NCBI RefSeq assembly: GCF_900111155.1
Contig: NZ_FOGG01000002.1
Coordinates: forward strand, 94,026-158,025
Direction: 5' to 3'
Length of the DNA stretch: 64,000 nucleotides
DNA from: Pedobacter rhizosphaerae
Lineage (GTDB): Bacteria; Bacteroidota; Bacteroidia; Sphingobacteriales; Sphingobacteriaceae
Part shown: positions 31,676 through 40,443 of the stretch, piece by piece
Position numbering within the stretch: the stretch's first letter is position 1
Layout: each line of letters begins with the position of its first letter
Notes under the pieces: model-generated
What the model was told of the DNA's origin: nothing
Database searches by the model: none
Seen by the model: the letters and a program-made list of their open reading frames with translations, nothing else
Program-made: the position numbers and the translations under genes

Positions 31676-33466
31676 ATGAAACATCTAAGGCATTTAAACA
31701 AATACTTCTATAAATATAAGTGGTGGATTATTCCGGGTATTTTCTTCGTTGTTATTTCTAACATTTTTGGGGTAGTTCCGGCACAGGTTATTGGTTATGC
31801 CTTCGATATCATTACAGAGAACATCCAGATCTACAGAATGTTTAATGGCTTTGATCGCCAACAAGTTATCTACGATATCTTTAGCAACTGTCTTTTGTAT
31901 TTTGGTTTCCTGGTTATCGCCTTGTACTTACTGCGTGGATTGTTTTTATTCTTCATGCGTCAAACCATCATCCTCATGTCGAGGCACATAGAATTTGACA
32001 TGAAGAACGACATTTACCAGCATTACCAAGACTTAAGTTTAGGTTTTTATCGCAAAAACAATACTGGCGATTTAATGAACAGGGCAACTGAAGATGTCAA
32101 TAGAGTGCGGATGTATGTTGGTCCGGCCATTATGTATACGGCCAACACCTTCGTGCTTTCTGTTTTAATCATCTGGTCTATGTTTGATGTAAACACCAAG
32201 CTGGCATTATACTGTCTTCTCCCCTTACCTATTCTCGTAGTTATTATATATTATGTAAATACGCTCATTTTTAAGAAGAGTGGAAAAATTCAGGAGCGCC
32301 TTTCTGAGTTGTCGAGTTTTGTGCAGGAAAGATTTTCCGGAATCAGGATTATTAAATCTTATGTACGGGAAGATTACACCAGAGATCAGTTCGCTATACA
32401 AAGTAACGCTTATAAAAAAGATTCGATGAGTTTGGTAAAAGTATCGGCACTTTTTTACCCTACCATGCTTCTTTTAATTGGTTTGAGTACAATTCTCACT
32501 ATTTATGTTGGTGGTATCCAGGTTATTAATGGCAGCATTACTGCGGGCAATATTGCTGAATTTATCATTTATATCAACCAATTAACCTTCCCTGTTACCA
32601 TGTTGGGATGGGTAACTTCATTAATACAAAGAGCTGCTGCCTCACAAAAAAGGATCAATGAATTTTTAGACATCCCTTCAGATATTCAATCGAAAACTAC
32701 AGATGAAAAAGTGTTGGAAGGGAATATCAGTTTTAATGATGTTAGTTTTACCTACCCCGATACAGGCATACAAGCCTTGAAAAATATTAATTTTGAGATT
32801 AAAAGCGGCGAGTTTGTAGCGATTATAGGCAAAACGGGTTCGGGAAAATCTACTCTGGCCAATTTAATTATGCGAATGTATGATGTTGAGCAGGGTGAAA
32901 TAAAAATTGATCAGGCTCCGTTAAAATCGCTTCACTTAAAAAACTATCGCAGTCAAATTGGCTTTGTACCTCAGGAAGTTTTCCTTTTCTCAGATACTAT
33001 TAAAAATAATATAGCCTTTGGGCTCGATCAAACAACAGATGAAGAAGTACATCAGGCAGCCAAAAATGCGTCGGTTTATAATAACATTATTGAATTTGAT
33101 GAGCAGTTTGAAACCATGCTTGGTGAACGTGGTATAACGCTATCTGGCGGGCAAAAACAGCGTGTATCTATTGCGAGGGCATTGATTAAATCGCCAAAGA
33201 TTTTAATATTCGACGACTGTCTTTCGGCTGTTGACACTAAAACGGAGGAAGAGATTTTACAAAATCTGAGCAAAATCATGAACGGGAAGACCAGTATTTT
33301 AATTGCGCATCGAATTTCTACGATTAAAAATGCAGACAAGATTTTAGTGCTTGATGATGGCAAAATCATTGAACAGGGCACACACAGCGAGCTACTTAGC
33401 TTAAATGGCACTTATACTACCCTTTATAACAACCAACTTTTGGAAGAAGAAAGCAGAACTATTTAA
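31676..33466 (+). CDS. ABC exporter, fused membrane and ATPase domains (MdlA/YheI type)
   Basis: A 596-aa half-transporter: an N-terminal six-helix domain (about 1-320) and a C-terminal ATPase. Walker A is IGKTGSGKSTLANLI, the Q-loop is GFVPQEVFLFSD, the signature is ITLSGGQKQRVSIARAL, Walker B is ILIFDDCLSAVD and the switch His is in SILIAHRIST. The residue after the Walker B Asp is Asp, not the usual catalytic Glu, as in the degenerate half of heterodimeric exporters such as TM287/288. No partner half-transporter is adjacent. The substrate is unknown; drugs or lipids are typical. ATG 31676 is chosen because TTG 31667 lies in the promoter. Confidence 0.92.
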   Translation: MKHLRHLNKYFYKYKWWIIPGIFFVVISNIFGVVPAQVIGYAFDIITENIQIYRMFNGFDRQQVIYDIFSNCLLYFGFLVIALYLLRGLFLFFMRQTIILMSRHIEFDMKNDIYQHYQDLSLGFYRKNNTGDLMNRATEDVNRVRMYVGPAIMYTANTFVLSVLIIWSMFDVNTKLALYCLLPLPILVVIIYYVNTLIFKKSGKIQERLSELSSFVQERFSGIRIIKSYVREDYTRDQFAIQSNAYKKDSMSLVKVSALFYPTMLLLIGLSTILTIYVGGIQVINGSITAGNIAEFIIYINQLTFPVTMLGWVTSLIQRAAASQKRINEFLDIPSDIQSKTTDEKVLEGNISFNDVSFTYPDTGIQALKNINFEIKSGEFVAIIGKTGSGKSTLANLIMRMYDVEQGEIKIDQAPLKSLHLKNYRSQIGFVPQEVFLFSDTIKNNIAFGLDQTTDEEVHQAAKNASVYNNIIEFDEQFETMLGERGITLSGGQKQRVSIARALIKSPKILIFDDCLSAVDTKTEEEILQNLSKIMNGKTSILIAHRISTIKNADKILVLDDGKIIEQGTHSELLSLNGTYTTLYNNQLLEEESRTI

Positions 33467-33545
33467 ATTGTATTAAAATTGTATTTTGAACTTTAAATAT
33501 TTGCTTTATATTTACCGAAACCAAAAACCACAATCAATACCAACC

Positions 33546-33869
33546 ATGGGAGAATTCGACAACAAGGAAAGAGAAGAAGTTTTTTCAAAGAAAGTAAGAG
33601 CAGGTAAGAGAACTTATTTCTTCGATGTGAAGGCTACTCGCTCGGGTGATTATTATTTAACTGTAACCGAGAGCAAGAAAAGATTAGAAGACGGCGTGTT
33701 TGTAAAGCATAAAATCTTTTTATACAAAGAAGATTTCGAAAAATTTGCAGAAGGACTTAACGAAACTGTTGATTACATCAAATCTCACCAGGATGTTGTA
33801 GAAAAACGTTACGAATATTCAGAAAATGGTGAGCATGTTACAAAATCATCTGACGATTTTTCTTTTTAA
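33546..33869 (+). CDS. PUR-domain nucleic-acid-binding protein (DUF3276)
   Basis: A 107-aa protein, starting MGEFDNKEREEVFSKKVRAG, of the DUF3276/PUR family. The repeat pattern YFFDVKATRSGDYYLTVTES, KKRLEDGVFVKHKIFLYKED and FEKFAEGLNETVDYI is the bacterial PUR-alpha-like fold, known to bind single-stranded DNA or RNA (for example BpuR of Borrelia). The conserved domain begins right at this ATG; the in-frame extension back to 33486 has no similarity. It is followed by a bidirectional terminator. Confidence 0.88.
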   Translation: MGEFDNKEREEVFSKKVRAGKRTYFFDVKATRSGDYYLTVTESKKRLEDGVFVKHKIFLYKEDFEKFAEGLNETVDYIKSHQDVVEKRYEYSENGEHVTKSSDDFSF

Positions 33870-33883
33870 ATTATATAATTCAT

Positions 33884-33917
33884 AAAAAAAGCCTTTGTTC
33901 ATCACAAAGGCTTTTTT
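33884..33917. terminator. Bidirectional terminator
   Basis: AAAAAAGCCTTTG and CAAAGGCTTTTTTT form perfect arms around a 7-nt loop with A and T runs on both sides, between two convergent genes. Confidence 0.92.
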
Positions 33918-33948
33918 TATGAATCGGTTAGAATAGCCGATTGGCTAA

Positions 33949-34407
33949 TTATCTCACCATGCTTGCGGCAAAAATCATCACAAATGATAAGTAACCCACA
34001 ATCATCACTATGGTTGCTATGCCCCAAAATTTAAATAAAGACTTTAAATTTTGCATGGCCTCATTTAAACTTCCCTGCTCGCCATATAAAATACCGTGGC
34101 TTCCCTTATTGGAAAAGCGAAACAGTAATAGGCTAGGATAAAAATATAAAAGGGCTAATATGAGATAGAAAACAGTTATCCCAATGGCACCAATGCCAGC
34201 CAGTGGCCCTAATTGAGCTAACATAGCAGGATTAGCGGTTATTGCAGCCCCTATTCCGAAAGACCCAATAATTAAAAATGCAGATACAATGAATCCAATA
34301 ATGGCCAATAACCTGGTCCACTTTGTTGTTTCATAAATATAACTGCGCATTTCTTCTGTTACCACCAATTTGACCTCTTGCACCTGTTGTTCTTCAAATT
34401 CTTCCAT
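33949..34407 (-). CDS. DUF5362 family membrane protein
   Basis: A 152-aa protein with about four membrane segments: TRLLAIIGFIVSAFLIIGSF, GAIGITVFYLILALLYFYPS, and two more towards the C-terminus (FWGIATIVMIVGYLSFVMIF). The segment SLLLFRFSNKGSHGI followed by LNEAMQNLKSLFKFWGI is typical of DUF5362 proteins of Bacteroidota. Function is unknown. It is monocistronic, converging on the PUR gene across a shared terminator. Confidence 0.78.
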   Translation of the reverse strand: MEEFEEQQVQEVKLVVTEEMRSYIYETTKWTRLLAIIGFIVSAFLIIGSFGIGAAITANPAMLAQLGPLAGIGAIGITVFYLILALLYFYPSLLLFRFSNKGSHGILYGEQGSLNEAMQNLKSLFKFWGIATIVMIVGYLSFVMIFAASMVR

Positions 34408-34492
34408 GTTTAATACGCTAAATTTTGGTTAAACTTAGATAAAATATACCTCTGCTGCAAGCGGATGAGTTTAAATAAAGATTTTAAAAGCT

Positions 34493-34500
34493 TATCTTTG
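34493..34500 (+). promoter_or_regulatory. -7 promoter element (TATCTTTG) of ychF
   Basis: An exact TAnnTTTG match. It places the transcription start near 34506, giving an unusually long 5' leader of about 155 nt that includes the GTGGAAA array. Confidence 0.5.
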
Positions 34501-34512
34501 CCCGATTTTTAA

Positions 34513-34568
34513 GTGGAAAGTGGAAAGTGGAAAGTGGAAAGTGGAAAGTGGAAAGTGGAAAGTGGAAA
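34513..34568. repeat. Eight perfect tandem copies of GTGGAAA
   Basis: A 7-bp unit is repeated exactly eight times (56 bp) between the likely ychF promoter and its start codon. Perfect short tandem repeats like this can change copy number by slippage. Here it would alter leader length rather than a reading frame. Confidence 0.92.
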
Positions 34569-34662
34569 GACTAAAGCTAAAAGGCAAAAGCTGATGAGGG
34601 TGGACGTGCGGTAGAGGAAAAACGAGCAAAGAATTAAAAAATAGACAAAGAATTATATATAG

Positions 34663-35763
34663 ATGGCATTACAATGTGGTATTGTTGGCTTACCTAATGT
34701 TGGTAAATCGACGCTTTTTAACTGTTTATCAAACGCAAAGGCTCAGGCAGCTAACTTTCCGTTTTGTACAATAGAACCTAACGTAGGTGTAATTACTGTA
34801 CCTGATGACAGATTGACTAAACTAGCTGAATTGGTGAAACCAAACAAGGTACAGCCAAACACTATTGAGATTGTAGATATTGCAGGTTTAGTGAAAGGGG
34901 CATCGAAAGGTGAAGGTTTGGGTAATCAGTTTTTAGGAAACATTCGTGCTACTAACGCCATTATTCACGTGCTACGCTGCTTTGATGACGGAAATGTAAT
35001 CCACGTTGATGGTTCTGTAGATCCGATTCGCGACCGTGAGATTATTGATACTGAATTGCAGTTGAAAGATTTAGATACTGTTGATAAACGTATTCAAAAA
35101 GTAGAAAAAATGGCTAAAACCGGAGGTGATAAAGACGCAAAACGTACTTTTGAAATCCTTTCTGTTGTAAAGCCACATTTAGAAAGCGGTAAATCTGTAA
35201 GAACAGCTCCTCTTTCTGATGAGGATTTCGAATTCATCGTTGATTTGGGTTTGCTCACTCAAAAACCTGTGATGTATGTTTGTAATGTAGATGAGGCTTC
35301 TGTTGTTACAGGCAATAAATATGTAGATTTGGTTAAGGCTAGCGTAGCGGATGAAAAAGCTGAAGTTTTAGTTATCTCTGCGAAGATTGAGTCGGAAATT
35401 GCTGAACTGGAAAGCTATGAAGAACGTCAGGAATTTTTAGCTGATTTAGGCTTAGATGAATCGGGGGTTAATAAACTTATCCGTGCGGCGTATAAATTAT
35501 TGAACTTATATACTTATTTCACTGCTGGTGTGCAAGAAGTTAGAGCATGGACCATTACTAAGGGCTTCACTGCTCCTCAGGCGGCAGGTGTAATCCATAC
35601 CGATTTTGAAAAGGGTTTCATCCGAGCAGAAGTAATTAAATACAATGATTTCGTAACATTAGGCTCAGAAAATGCTTGTAAAGATGCTGGAAAACTGGGC
35701 GTAGAGGGAAAAACATACGTAGTGGAAGATGGAGACATCATGCACTTCAGATTTAACGTTTAA
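34663..35763 (+). CDS. ychF: Ribosome-binding ATPase YchF
   Basis: A 366-aa Obg-family P-loop protein that prefers ATP and binds ribosomes. G1 is [12 protein letters not shown] at residues 8-19; G3 is [28 protein letters not shown] is the altered G4 position, which explains ATP preference; a coiled-coil arm lies at about 125-210; the C-terminal TGS domain includes [24 protein letters not shown] and [13 protein letters not shown]. Length is normal. The leader contains the GTGGAAA array, and a strong terminator follows. Confidence 0.97.
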   Translation: MALQCGIVGLPNVGKSTLFNCLSNAKAQAANFPFCTIEPNVGVITVPDDRLTKLAELVKPNKVQPNTIEIVDIAGLVKGASKGEGLGNQFLGNIRATNAIIHVLRCFDDGNVIHVDGSVDPIRDREIIDTELQLKDLDTVDKRIQKVEKMAKTGGDKDAKRTFEILSVVKPHLESGKSVRTAPLSDEDFEFIVDLGLLTQKPVMYVCNVDEASVVTGNKYVDLVKASVADEKAEVLVISAKIESEIAELESYEERQEFLADLGLDESGVNKLIRAAYKLLNLYTYFTAGVQEVRAWTITKGFTAPQAAGVIHTDFEKGFIRAEVIKYNDFVTLGSENACKDAGKLGVEGKTYVVEDGDIMHFRFNV

Positions 35764-35778
35764 TTAAATCTAACGATT

Positions 35779-35816
35779 AACAAAGCCGCTTCCTCAAAAA
35801 AGCGGCTTTGTTATTT
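35779..35816 (+). terminator. Terminator of ychF
   Basis: AACAAAGCCGCTT (35779-35791) pairs perfectly with AAGCGGCTTTGTT (35800-35812) and ends in a short T-rich tail, 15 nt after the ychF stop. Confidence 0.88.
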
Positions 35817-35839
35817 AAGGTATGAAGCGGTGGATTCAA

Positions 35840-35864
35840 CATGGTCCGTGAGTCACGAACCATG
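35840..35864. repeat. Palindrome CATGGT-c-CGTGA-g-TCACG-a-ACCATG
   Basis: A 25-bp near-perfect inverted repeat with a single mismatch and a 1-nt centre. With almost no loop it is more a DNA palindrome than an RNA hairpin. It lies between the ychF terminator and the GNAT/MarR promoter and may be a dispersed repeat or a regulator site. Confidence 0.65.
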
Positions 35865-35902
35865 GGTCCTCTGTCGTAAAAAAGTCAATTCAATGATTTG
35901 TA

Positions 35903-35933
35903 TTGTTTTTATGTAGCTAACTACGTAGTTTTG
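35903..35933 (+). promoter_or_regulatory. Promoter TTG-N20-TAGTTTTG overlapped by palindrome AACTACGTAGTT
   Basis: TTG at 35903-35905 and TAGTTTTG at 35926-35933 fit the consensus with a 20-nt spacer. The perfect 12-bp palindrome AACTACGTAGTT (35919-35930) covers the start of the -7 element. A protein bound there would block the promoter. The MarR gene in this operon is the obvious candidate. Confidence 0.7.
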
Positions 35934-35956
35934 TTTTGTATTAAATTTTCATTTAT

Positions 35957-36448
35957 ATGACTTTGCAAATTAATCCGATCGGGAATGAGCGTGCCATGGA
36001 GGTTATAGATATCATTCTACCTATACAGCAAAAAGAATTTAATGTTCCCGTTACTTTAAATGACCAGCCGGATTTATTGAATATTAAGGAAAACTATTAC
36101 GAGGGTGGTGGTTCTTTTTGGGGTGCTGAGCTTAATGGCGAGCTGGTAGGTACGATAGCGCTAATCAAGTTTGATACACATGAAGCTGCTATTAGAAAAA
36201 TGTTCGTTAAAAAAGAATTTAGAGGTAAAGAATTCGGTATTGCCCAAAAGCTTTTAAACACCTTAATGGCATACTGCGAGGAGCATAAAATCTGGAATCT
36301 CTATTTAGGCACTGTTCCAATCTTACAGGCTGCCATCAGATTTTATGAGCGAAATGGCTTTACTGCTATTGAAAAGAAAGACCTTCCTGCTAAATTCCCA
36401 TTAATGAGTGTGGATACTGAATTTTTCACTTTAACATTGATCAGGTAA
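35957..36448 (+). CDS. GNAT family N-acetyltransferase (partner of MarR)
   Basis: A 163-aa acetyltransferase. The acetyl-CoA segment is IRKMFVKKEFRGKEFGIAQK, followed by WNLYLGTVPILQAAIRFYE and RNGFTAIEKKDLP, the motif B end. This is like the C-terminal half of the bifunctional MarR-GNAT proteins (FRGKGxGxxLL and ARFYEKxGF). It precedes the MarR gene by 4 nt in the same operon. Substrate unknown; a small amine or amino acid is likely. Confidence 0.9.
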   Translation: MTLQINPIGNERAMEVIDIILPIQQKEFNVPVTLNDQPDLLNIKENYYEGGGSFWGAELNGELVGTIALIKFDTHEAAIRKMFVKKEFRGKEFGIAQKLLNTLMAYCEEHKIWNLYLGTVPILQAAIRFYERNGFTAIEKKDLPAKFPLMSVDTEFFTLTLIR

Positions 36449-36452
36449 GCTA

Positions 36453-36938
36453 ATGAATATTATTGAAGAATCAGGCATTTTAGCCCTATCTACTCGTTTA
36501 CAGCGATTGAGTGAGCAACTTAGAAAAGATGGCGCAATGCTTTACCAGGTTTTTGATATTGATTTTGAACCCAAATGGTTTCCTGTTATTTATACTTTGC
36601 ACCATAAACCGCTTCTGAGCGTGGTGGAAATTGCATCCGAAATTGGTTATACTCATCCATCTACCATCAGCTTGTTGAAAGAACTGGAGCAGAAACAGCT
36701 TATCCAATCGCAGAAGGACAAAGTAGATGAACGAAAACGACTTTTAGCGCTTACAGCTCAAGGAACAGCCTTAATTGTTAAGATGAAGCCCGTTTGGGGG
36801 CTTATGATCCAGATATTAACAGAAATTGTGAGCAATGAGCATAACCTTTTTACCGCTATTAACCAAGCGGAAGAAAAGCTGAGACATCAGGGCTTCTTAC
36901 AACGTGCTTTACAACTCAAAAGCGAGCAAGGTTTTTAA
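36453..36938 (+). CDS. MarR family transcriptional regulator
   Basis: A 161-aa winged-helix protein. LHHKPLLSVVEIASEIGYTH, PSTISLLKELEQKQLIQSQK and DKVDERKRLLALTAQGTALI are the MarR recognition helix and wing (DxRxK/R-LLxLT). The N-terminal ALSTRLQRLSEQLRKDGAML, YQVFDIDFEPKWFPVIYTL is close to the N-terminal half of bifunctional MarR-GNAT proteins. The gene ends 4 nt inside the convergent HAD gene. It probably represses its own promoter through the palindrome at 35919. Confidence 0.9.
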   Translation: MNIIEESGILALSTRLQRLSEQLRKDGAMLYQVFDIDFEPKWFPVIYTLHHKPLLSVVEIASEIGYTHPSTISLLKELEQKQLIQSQKDKVDERKRLLALTAQGTALIVKMKPVWGLMIQILTEIVSNEHNLFTAINQAEEKLRHQGFLQRALQLKSEQGF

Positions 36939-37549
36939 ATTGATAAACCGAAAGCAGCTAGCTGAGCTTTAGTATCTTCATAATCTACATGATGGATGCC
37001 TGTTAAGCCTAAACTTTCGGCAATTTGTACAAAAAGCATCCTATCGTCTATATATAAACTGGTAGCTAGGTCACTTTGTGAAATATCTATGGCTACCTTA
37101 AAAATATCTGCATCCGGTTTACGGAAATGTACAAAGCTTGATGAGATGAAGAAATCGATAAAATCATTTAGCTTGAAGGTGTTGATCCGGTATTGATTAA
37201 GCTCCCGACCTTCATTGCTAATTACAGCCACTTTAAGGTTATATTTTTTCTTCAGTTCACAAATCAGTTGAATCATTTCGGGATAGGCCTGTGATTTACT
37301 AAACATAAATGCCTTGAAATCCTCATAGCTGAAGGAACGTTCTTCAAAGAAGACAATTCTCTCTAAATACTCGTCCAATGTTAATTTGCCCACCTCGTAA
37401 GTATCAAATGTTAAGTGGTGGCGTTCTTCTAAATCTACCGAATCGAGGTTAAACAATACCGCAGCTTCTCCCCGGGCCTTTCTATCCCATCCATTGGTTA
37501 ATAATACTCCTCCGATGTCGGTAAAGAGTGTTGTAATTTTCTTTTCCAT
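36935..37549 (-). CDS. HAD family hydrolase (YihX-like phosphatase)
   Basis: A 204-aa HAD-superfamily IA protein. Motif I is TLFTDIGGVLLTNGW, with the nucleophile D11 followed by IGG instead of the classic DxD, as in the YihX branch. Motif II is VAVISNEGRELNQY, motif III has FVHFRKPDADIFKV (Lys) and motif IV is SLYIDDRMLFVQIAESLG. The substrate is unknown; sugar phosphates are common. It starts 10 nt after mgtE on the same strand, so it is probably cotranscribed, and it overlaps marR tail to tail by 4 nt. Confidence 0.88.
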   Translation of the reverse strand: MEKKITTLFTDIGGVLLTNGWDRKARGEAAVLFNLDSVDLEERHHLTFDTYEVGKLTLDEYLERIVFFEERSFSYEDFKAFMFSKSQAYPEMIQLICELKKKYNLKVAVISNEGRELNQYRINTFKLNDFIDFFISSSFVHFRKPDADIFKVAIDISQSDLATSLYIDDRMLFVQIAESLGLTGIHHVDYEDTKAQLAAFGLSI

Positions 37550-37559
37550 TGCTAAAATT

Positions 37560-38933
37560 TTAAAGTAGAACGCCTTTCAAAAACATCATGGCGACTGAGA
37601 AATAAATAACTAAACCGGTTACATCTACAAGCGTTGCCACAAACGGCGCTGAAGAAGATGCAGGGTCGGCACCAAGGCGCTTTAATAAAATAGGCAGCAT
37701 TGAGCCAGCCAGGGAGCCCCAAAGCACAATGCCTACGAGCGCTACGCCAACAGTACAGCCAATTAAAAACCAATGTGGCCCATACATGTCGGAAAATAAG
37801 GTCCATGCGTAAATACGGAAAAAACCTATAGAACCTAGCGCCAGGCCTAGCAAGAGTCCTGAGATCAATTCACGGCGCATTACCTTCCACCAATCTGAAA
37901 GGGTAATTTCCCCTAAAGCCATCGCCTGAATAATTAATGTTGAAGCTTGCGAGCCACTATTACCCCCACTGGAAATAATTAATGGAACAAACAGAGCTAA
38001 AATCACTGCTTTCTCTATTTCGCCTTCAAAATAGCCCATGGCTGTTGCGGTAAACATTTCACCAAAGAAGAGAATGATTAGCCAACCTACACGTTTCTTT
38101 ACCAACTTTAAGATCGGCATATCCAGATAGGGCTCATCAAGGGCCTCAGTACCCCCAATCTTATGCATATCTTCGGTATATTCTTCATTAGCGATCCAAA
38201 GGATATCATCTACGGTTACAATACCGAGCAGAATATTATTTTCATCTACCACGGGCAAAGCCACGCGGTTATTCATTCTGAAAATATTAATGGCATCTTC
38301 CTGTGGGTCGTTAGCCTTGAGAGAGATAAAGCGTTTATCGGTTAGCTCCCCTATTTTAGATTCGGGATCGGCCAATAAAATTTCACGGATTCGAATATCA
38401 TCCAATAAAACTCCTTCCTTATCTATCACATAGACTACATCGATGGTCTCAGAGTTTTTGCCGTATCTTCTAATGTGCGCTAACACCCTGGACACAGTCC
38501 ACTCGGGCTTTACGGCCACATAATCTGGGGTCATTAAACGGCCAACGCTATCTTCTTTATAACCCAGTAAGGCAAGCGATTCAGTACGTTCTTCAGCAGG
38601 CAGCAGGGTAATCATTTTCTTTACCACATCGCCTTTTAATTCACTAAATAAAGCGGTACGATCATCAGGAGGTAAATCCTTAATAATCTGATTTAATTTG
38701 TTGCCTGAAAGTTTTTTAATAATTCTCTCCTGTGTAGGGAAATCGAGAATACGAAACACATTAACTGCCCGATTGAGCGAAATGGTTTCTATAAATTTGG
38801 CAGCGTATTGAGGCAATTCATCGATAAGTTCTTCTACATCTGAAATATTCAGTTGATCGAGATACTTTTTCAATGCTTTATCATTCTCTTTTTCAAGCAG
38901 TTCCTGAATCTCTTCTACAACCAATTCTTCCAT
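37560..38933 (-). CDS. mgtE: Magnesium transporter MgtE
   Basis: A 457-aa inner-membrane Mg2+ channel. The N domain of helical repeats (about 1-135, for example LNQIIKDLPPDDRTALFSEL) is followed by a pair of CBS domains: MTPDYVAVKPEWTVSRVLAH and ALPVVDENNILLGIVTVDDI. Five membrane helices close the protein, with SSGGNSGSQASTLIIQAMAL, the MgtE pore signature. Length is typical. The cytoplasmic domains sense Mg2+ and gate the pore in characterised members. Confidence 0.95.
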   Translation of the reverse strand: MEELVVEEIQELLEKENDKALKKYLDQLNISDVEELIDELPQYAAKFIETISLNRAVNVFRILDFPTQERIIKKLSGNKLNQIIKDLPPDDRTALFSELKGDVVKKMITLLPAEERTESLALLGYKEDSVGRLMTPDYVAVKPEWTVSRVLAHIRRYGKNSETIDVVYVIDKEGVLLDDIRIREILLADPESKIGELTDKRFISLKANDPQEDAINIFRMNNRVALPVVDENNILLGIVTVDDILWIANEEYTEDMHKIGGTEALDEPYLDMPILKLVKKRVGWLIILFFGEMFTATAMGYFEGEIEKAVILALFVPLIISSGGNSGSQASTLIIQAMALGEITLSDWWKVMRRELISGLLLGLALGSIGFFRIYAWTLFSDMYGPHWFLIGCTVGVALVGIVLWGSLAGSMLPILLKRLGADPASSSAPFVATLVDVTGLVIYFSVAMMFLKGVLL

Positions 38934-39518
38934 AACAAAAAACTATAATGATTACATGCCTAAACCTTTATTTCTCGGTTCGCAAAGGTGCGTTTTTATT
39001 TTCAAAAATGCCAATCATTGGGTAGCAATAGTGTATTAGTCATTGGTTCATTAGTGATTGGTTCACTAGTCATTAGTTCATTAGCCAGTGGCTCATTTGT
39101 CATTGGTTCATTGGGCAGGGCTTCTATTTGGTCGAATCACAGTCCTTCTCCCCGCCTAATTTAGAGGGGCTGGAGGGTGATTGTTAGCATTGCTTATTTT
39201 CTCTGCTATAGCTTGATAGTGTTGTGGGTTATGTGTTGAGAGTTTCGGGTCAATATGCCTAATCCCCTCAGTTGTTGTAAGCTAGCCTTACTCTGTGTGC
39301 TTCGTTTTTATCTCGGTGTTCTTCGTGGTTAAAGGCGTTATGGGTTACGAGTTCACTATCACTAATCCGTCATTCTCGCGCAGGCGCATCTTTAAAGGTA
39401 TGGTTCTTTAGTGCGATTGGGAATTGGTTCATTAGTGAATATAGGAAGTGATTTTTATTGATGCTGTAGCGTAGTGCAGGAAGTTTTCGTTTTAGGGGTT
39501 AAACATGATCCTTATTTT
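38934..39518. repeat. Gene-free gap with CATTGGTTCATTAG-type repeats
   Basis: About 585 bp without a gene. From 39030 to 39115 the strand is built from variants of CATTGGTTCATTAGT. Around 39300 a stretch resembling CTTCGTTTTTATCTCGGTG, followed by a TTCTTCGTGGTTAAAGG end, is similar in style to sequence at 50240-50300 and 51520-51550. I see no promoter or terminator that I would defend. Confidence 0.55.
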
Positions 39519-40211
39519 ATGATGAGAAAAACTATCCCCTTCGTTAAAAGCCTTACAGCCATGCTTTTAATTACTACAGCATTGCTTTCCTGCAAAAAAG
39601 AGGAAGAAGAAATTCAACAGGTTCCGGCCAGAAGCACTGCTTCGGTTTCCTTTAACAATGGTTTGCTGGCATTCAATAAACTTGATTTTTATGTAAATGG
39701 CACAAAAAAAGCCAGTTTAACCGATGCCTTACACAGCGGCTACAATGAGGTTCAACCTGGAAAAATGGAAATTAAAGTGGTGAACCCAATTTCCGGGGCT
39801 ACCATTGGCACGGGTTCTTTCGAGTTTTTAGCCAGAGACTATTCTGTATTTCTCTGTGGAAGTACAGCAGAACCCATCTTATTATTTTCTGAAGATAACC
39901 TGAACAGCCCCGCTACTGACAATGCAAAAATCCGCTTTGTAAATCTTAGTCCGGGATTAAAAAACCTCAGCTTAAATGAAAGAGGTAAACCTGCTTTATT
40001 TAACAACCGTCCATACAAAACATCTACAAGCTTTGAAAACCTACTGGCTGTTAGTGAGATCAGTTTTGATCTTAAGGAAACAGGGAGCGAGGCTACTGTT
40101 GCAACATTGGAAAAAGTTAAAATTGAGAAAGACAAGATCTATACGATTATTGCTACCGGTGAGCGCGCAGAAAATTTTAACATCAAGCTATCGTTAATAG
40201 TAAATAAATAA
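39519..40211 (+). CDS. DUF4397-type lipoprotein
   Basis: A 230-aa lipoprotein: MMRKTIPFVKSLTAMLLITT, then ALLSCKKEEEEIQQ with the lipobox Cys followed by basic and acidic residues, a pattern associated with surface export in Bacteroidota. The mature part resembles DUF4397 proteins: ASVSFNNGLLAFNKLDFYVN, VNPISGATIGTGSFEF, IRFVNLSPGLKNLSLN and KDKIYTIIATG, a beta-sandwich of unknown function. Two adjacent ATGs (39519, 39522) are possible starts; the frame is open further upstream but lacks sense. It is monocistronic. Confidence 0.75.
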   Translation: MMRKTIPFVKSLTAMLLITTALLSCKKEEEEIQQVPARSTASVSFNNGLLAFNKLDFYVNGTKKASLTDALHSGYNEVQPGKMEIKVVNPISGATIGTGSFEFLARDYSVFLCGSTAEPILLFSEDNLNSPATDNAKIRFVNLSPGLKNLSLNERGKPALFNNRPYKTSTSFENLLAVSEISFDLKETGSEATVATLEKVKIEKDKIYTIIATGERAENFNIKLSLIVNK

Positions 40212-40401
40212 AGGAAGGTGGAATTTTTCTGATTTCACAGAACCATTAGTCTCCTGAGAAAGAAATTGAATTCCTAAACCGGCTAAAACAAACACTGCGC
40301 AATCGTTTGATAAACAAGCAATAACTTAAATCAGAAACAACAATATTTTTCAACTCTGGTAAAGCCGGTGAAGCGAAGTGAGCTTCCATCATGAATACTA
40401 A

Positions 40402-40436
40402 ACAAAAAGAGGGGCTCATATCTCCCCTCTTTTTGT
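40402..40436. terminator. Strong terminator, bidirectional
   Basis: ACAAAAAGAGGGG (40402-40414) and CCCCTCTTTTTGT (40424-40436) are perfect 13-bp arms with A and T runs. It lies just beyond the stop of the M60 gene (minus) and also downstream of the DUF4397 gene (plus). Confidence 0.92.
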
Positions 40437-40443
40437 TATCTGA

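Noticed and set aside
36935..36938. Frameshift between marR and the HAD gene
   Set aside because: The 4-nt tail-to-tail overlap is ordinary for convergent genes, and both proteins end normally.
37552..37806. 84-aa minus-strand frame at the mgtE end
   Set aside because: It lies inside mgtE in another frame, and mgtE is complete and well conserved.
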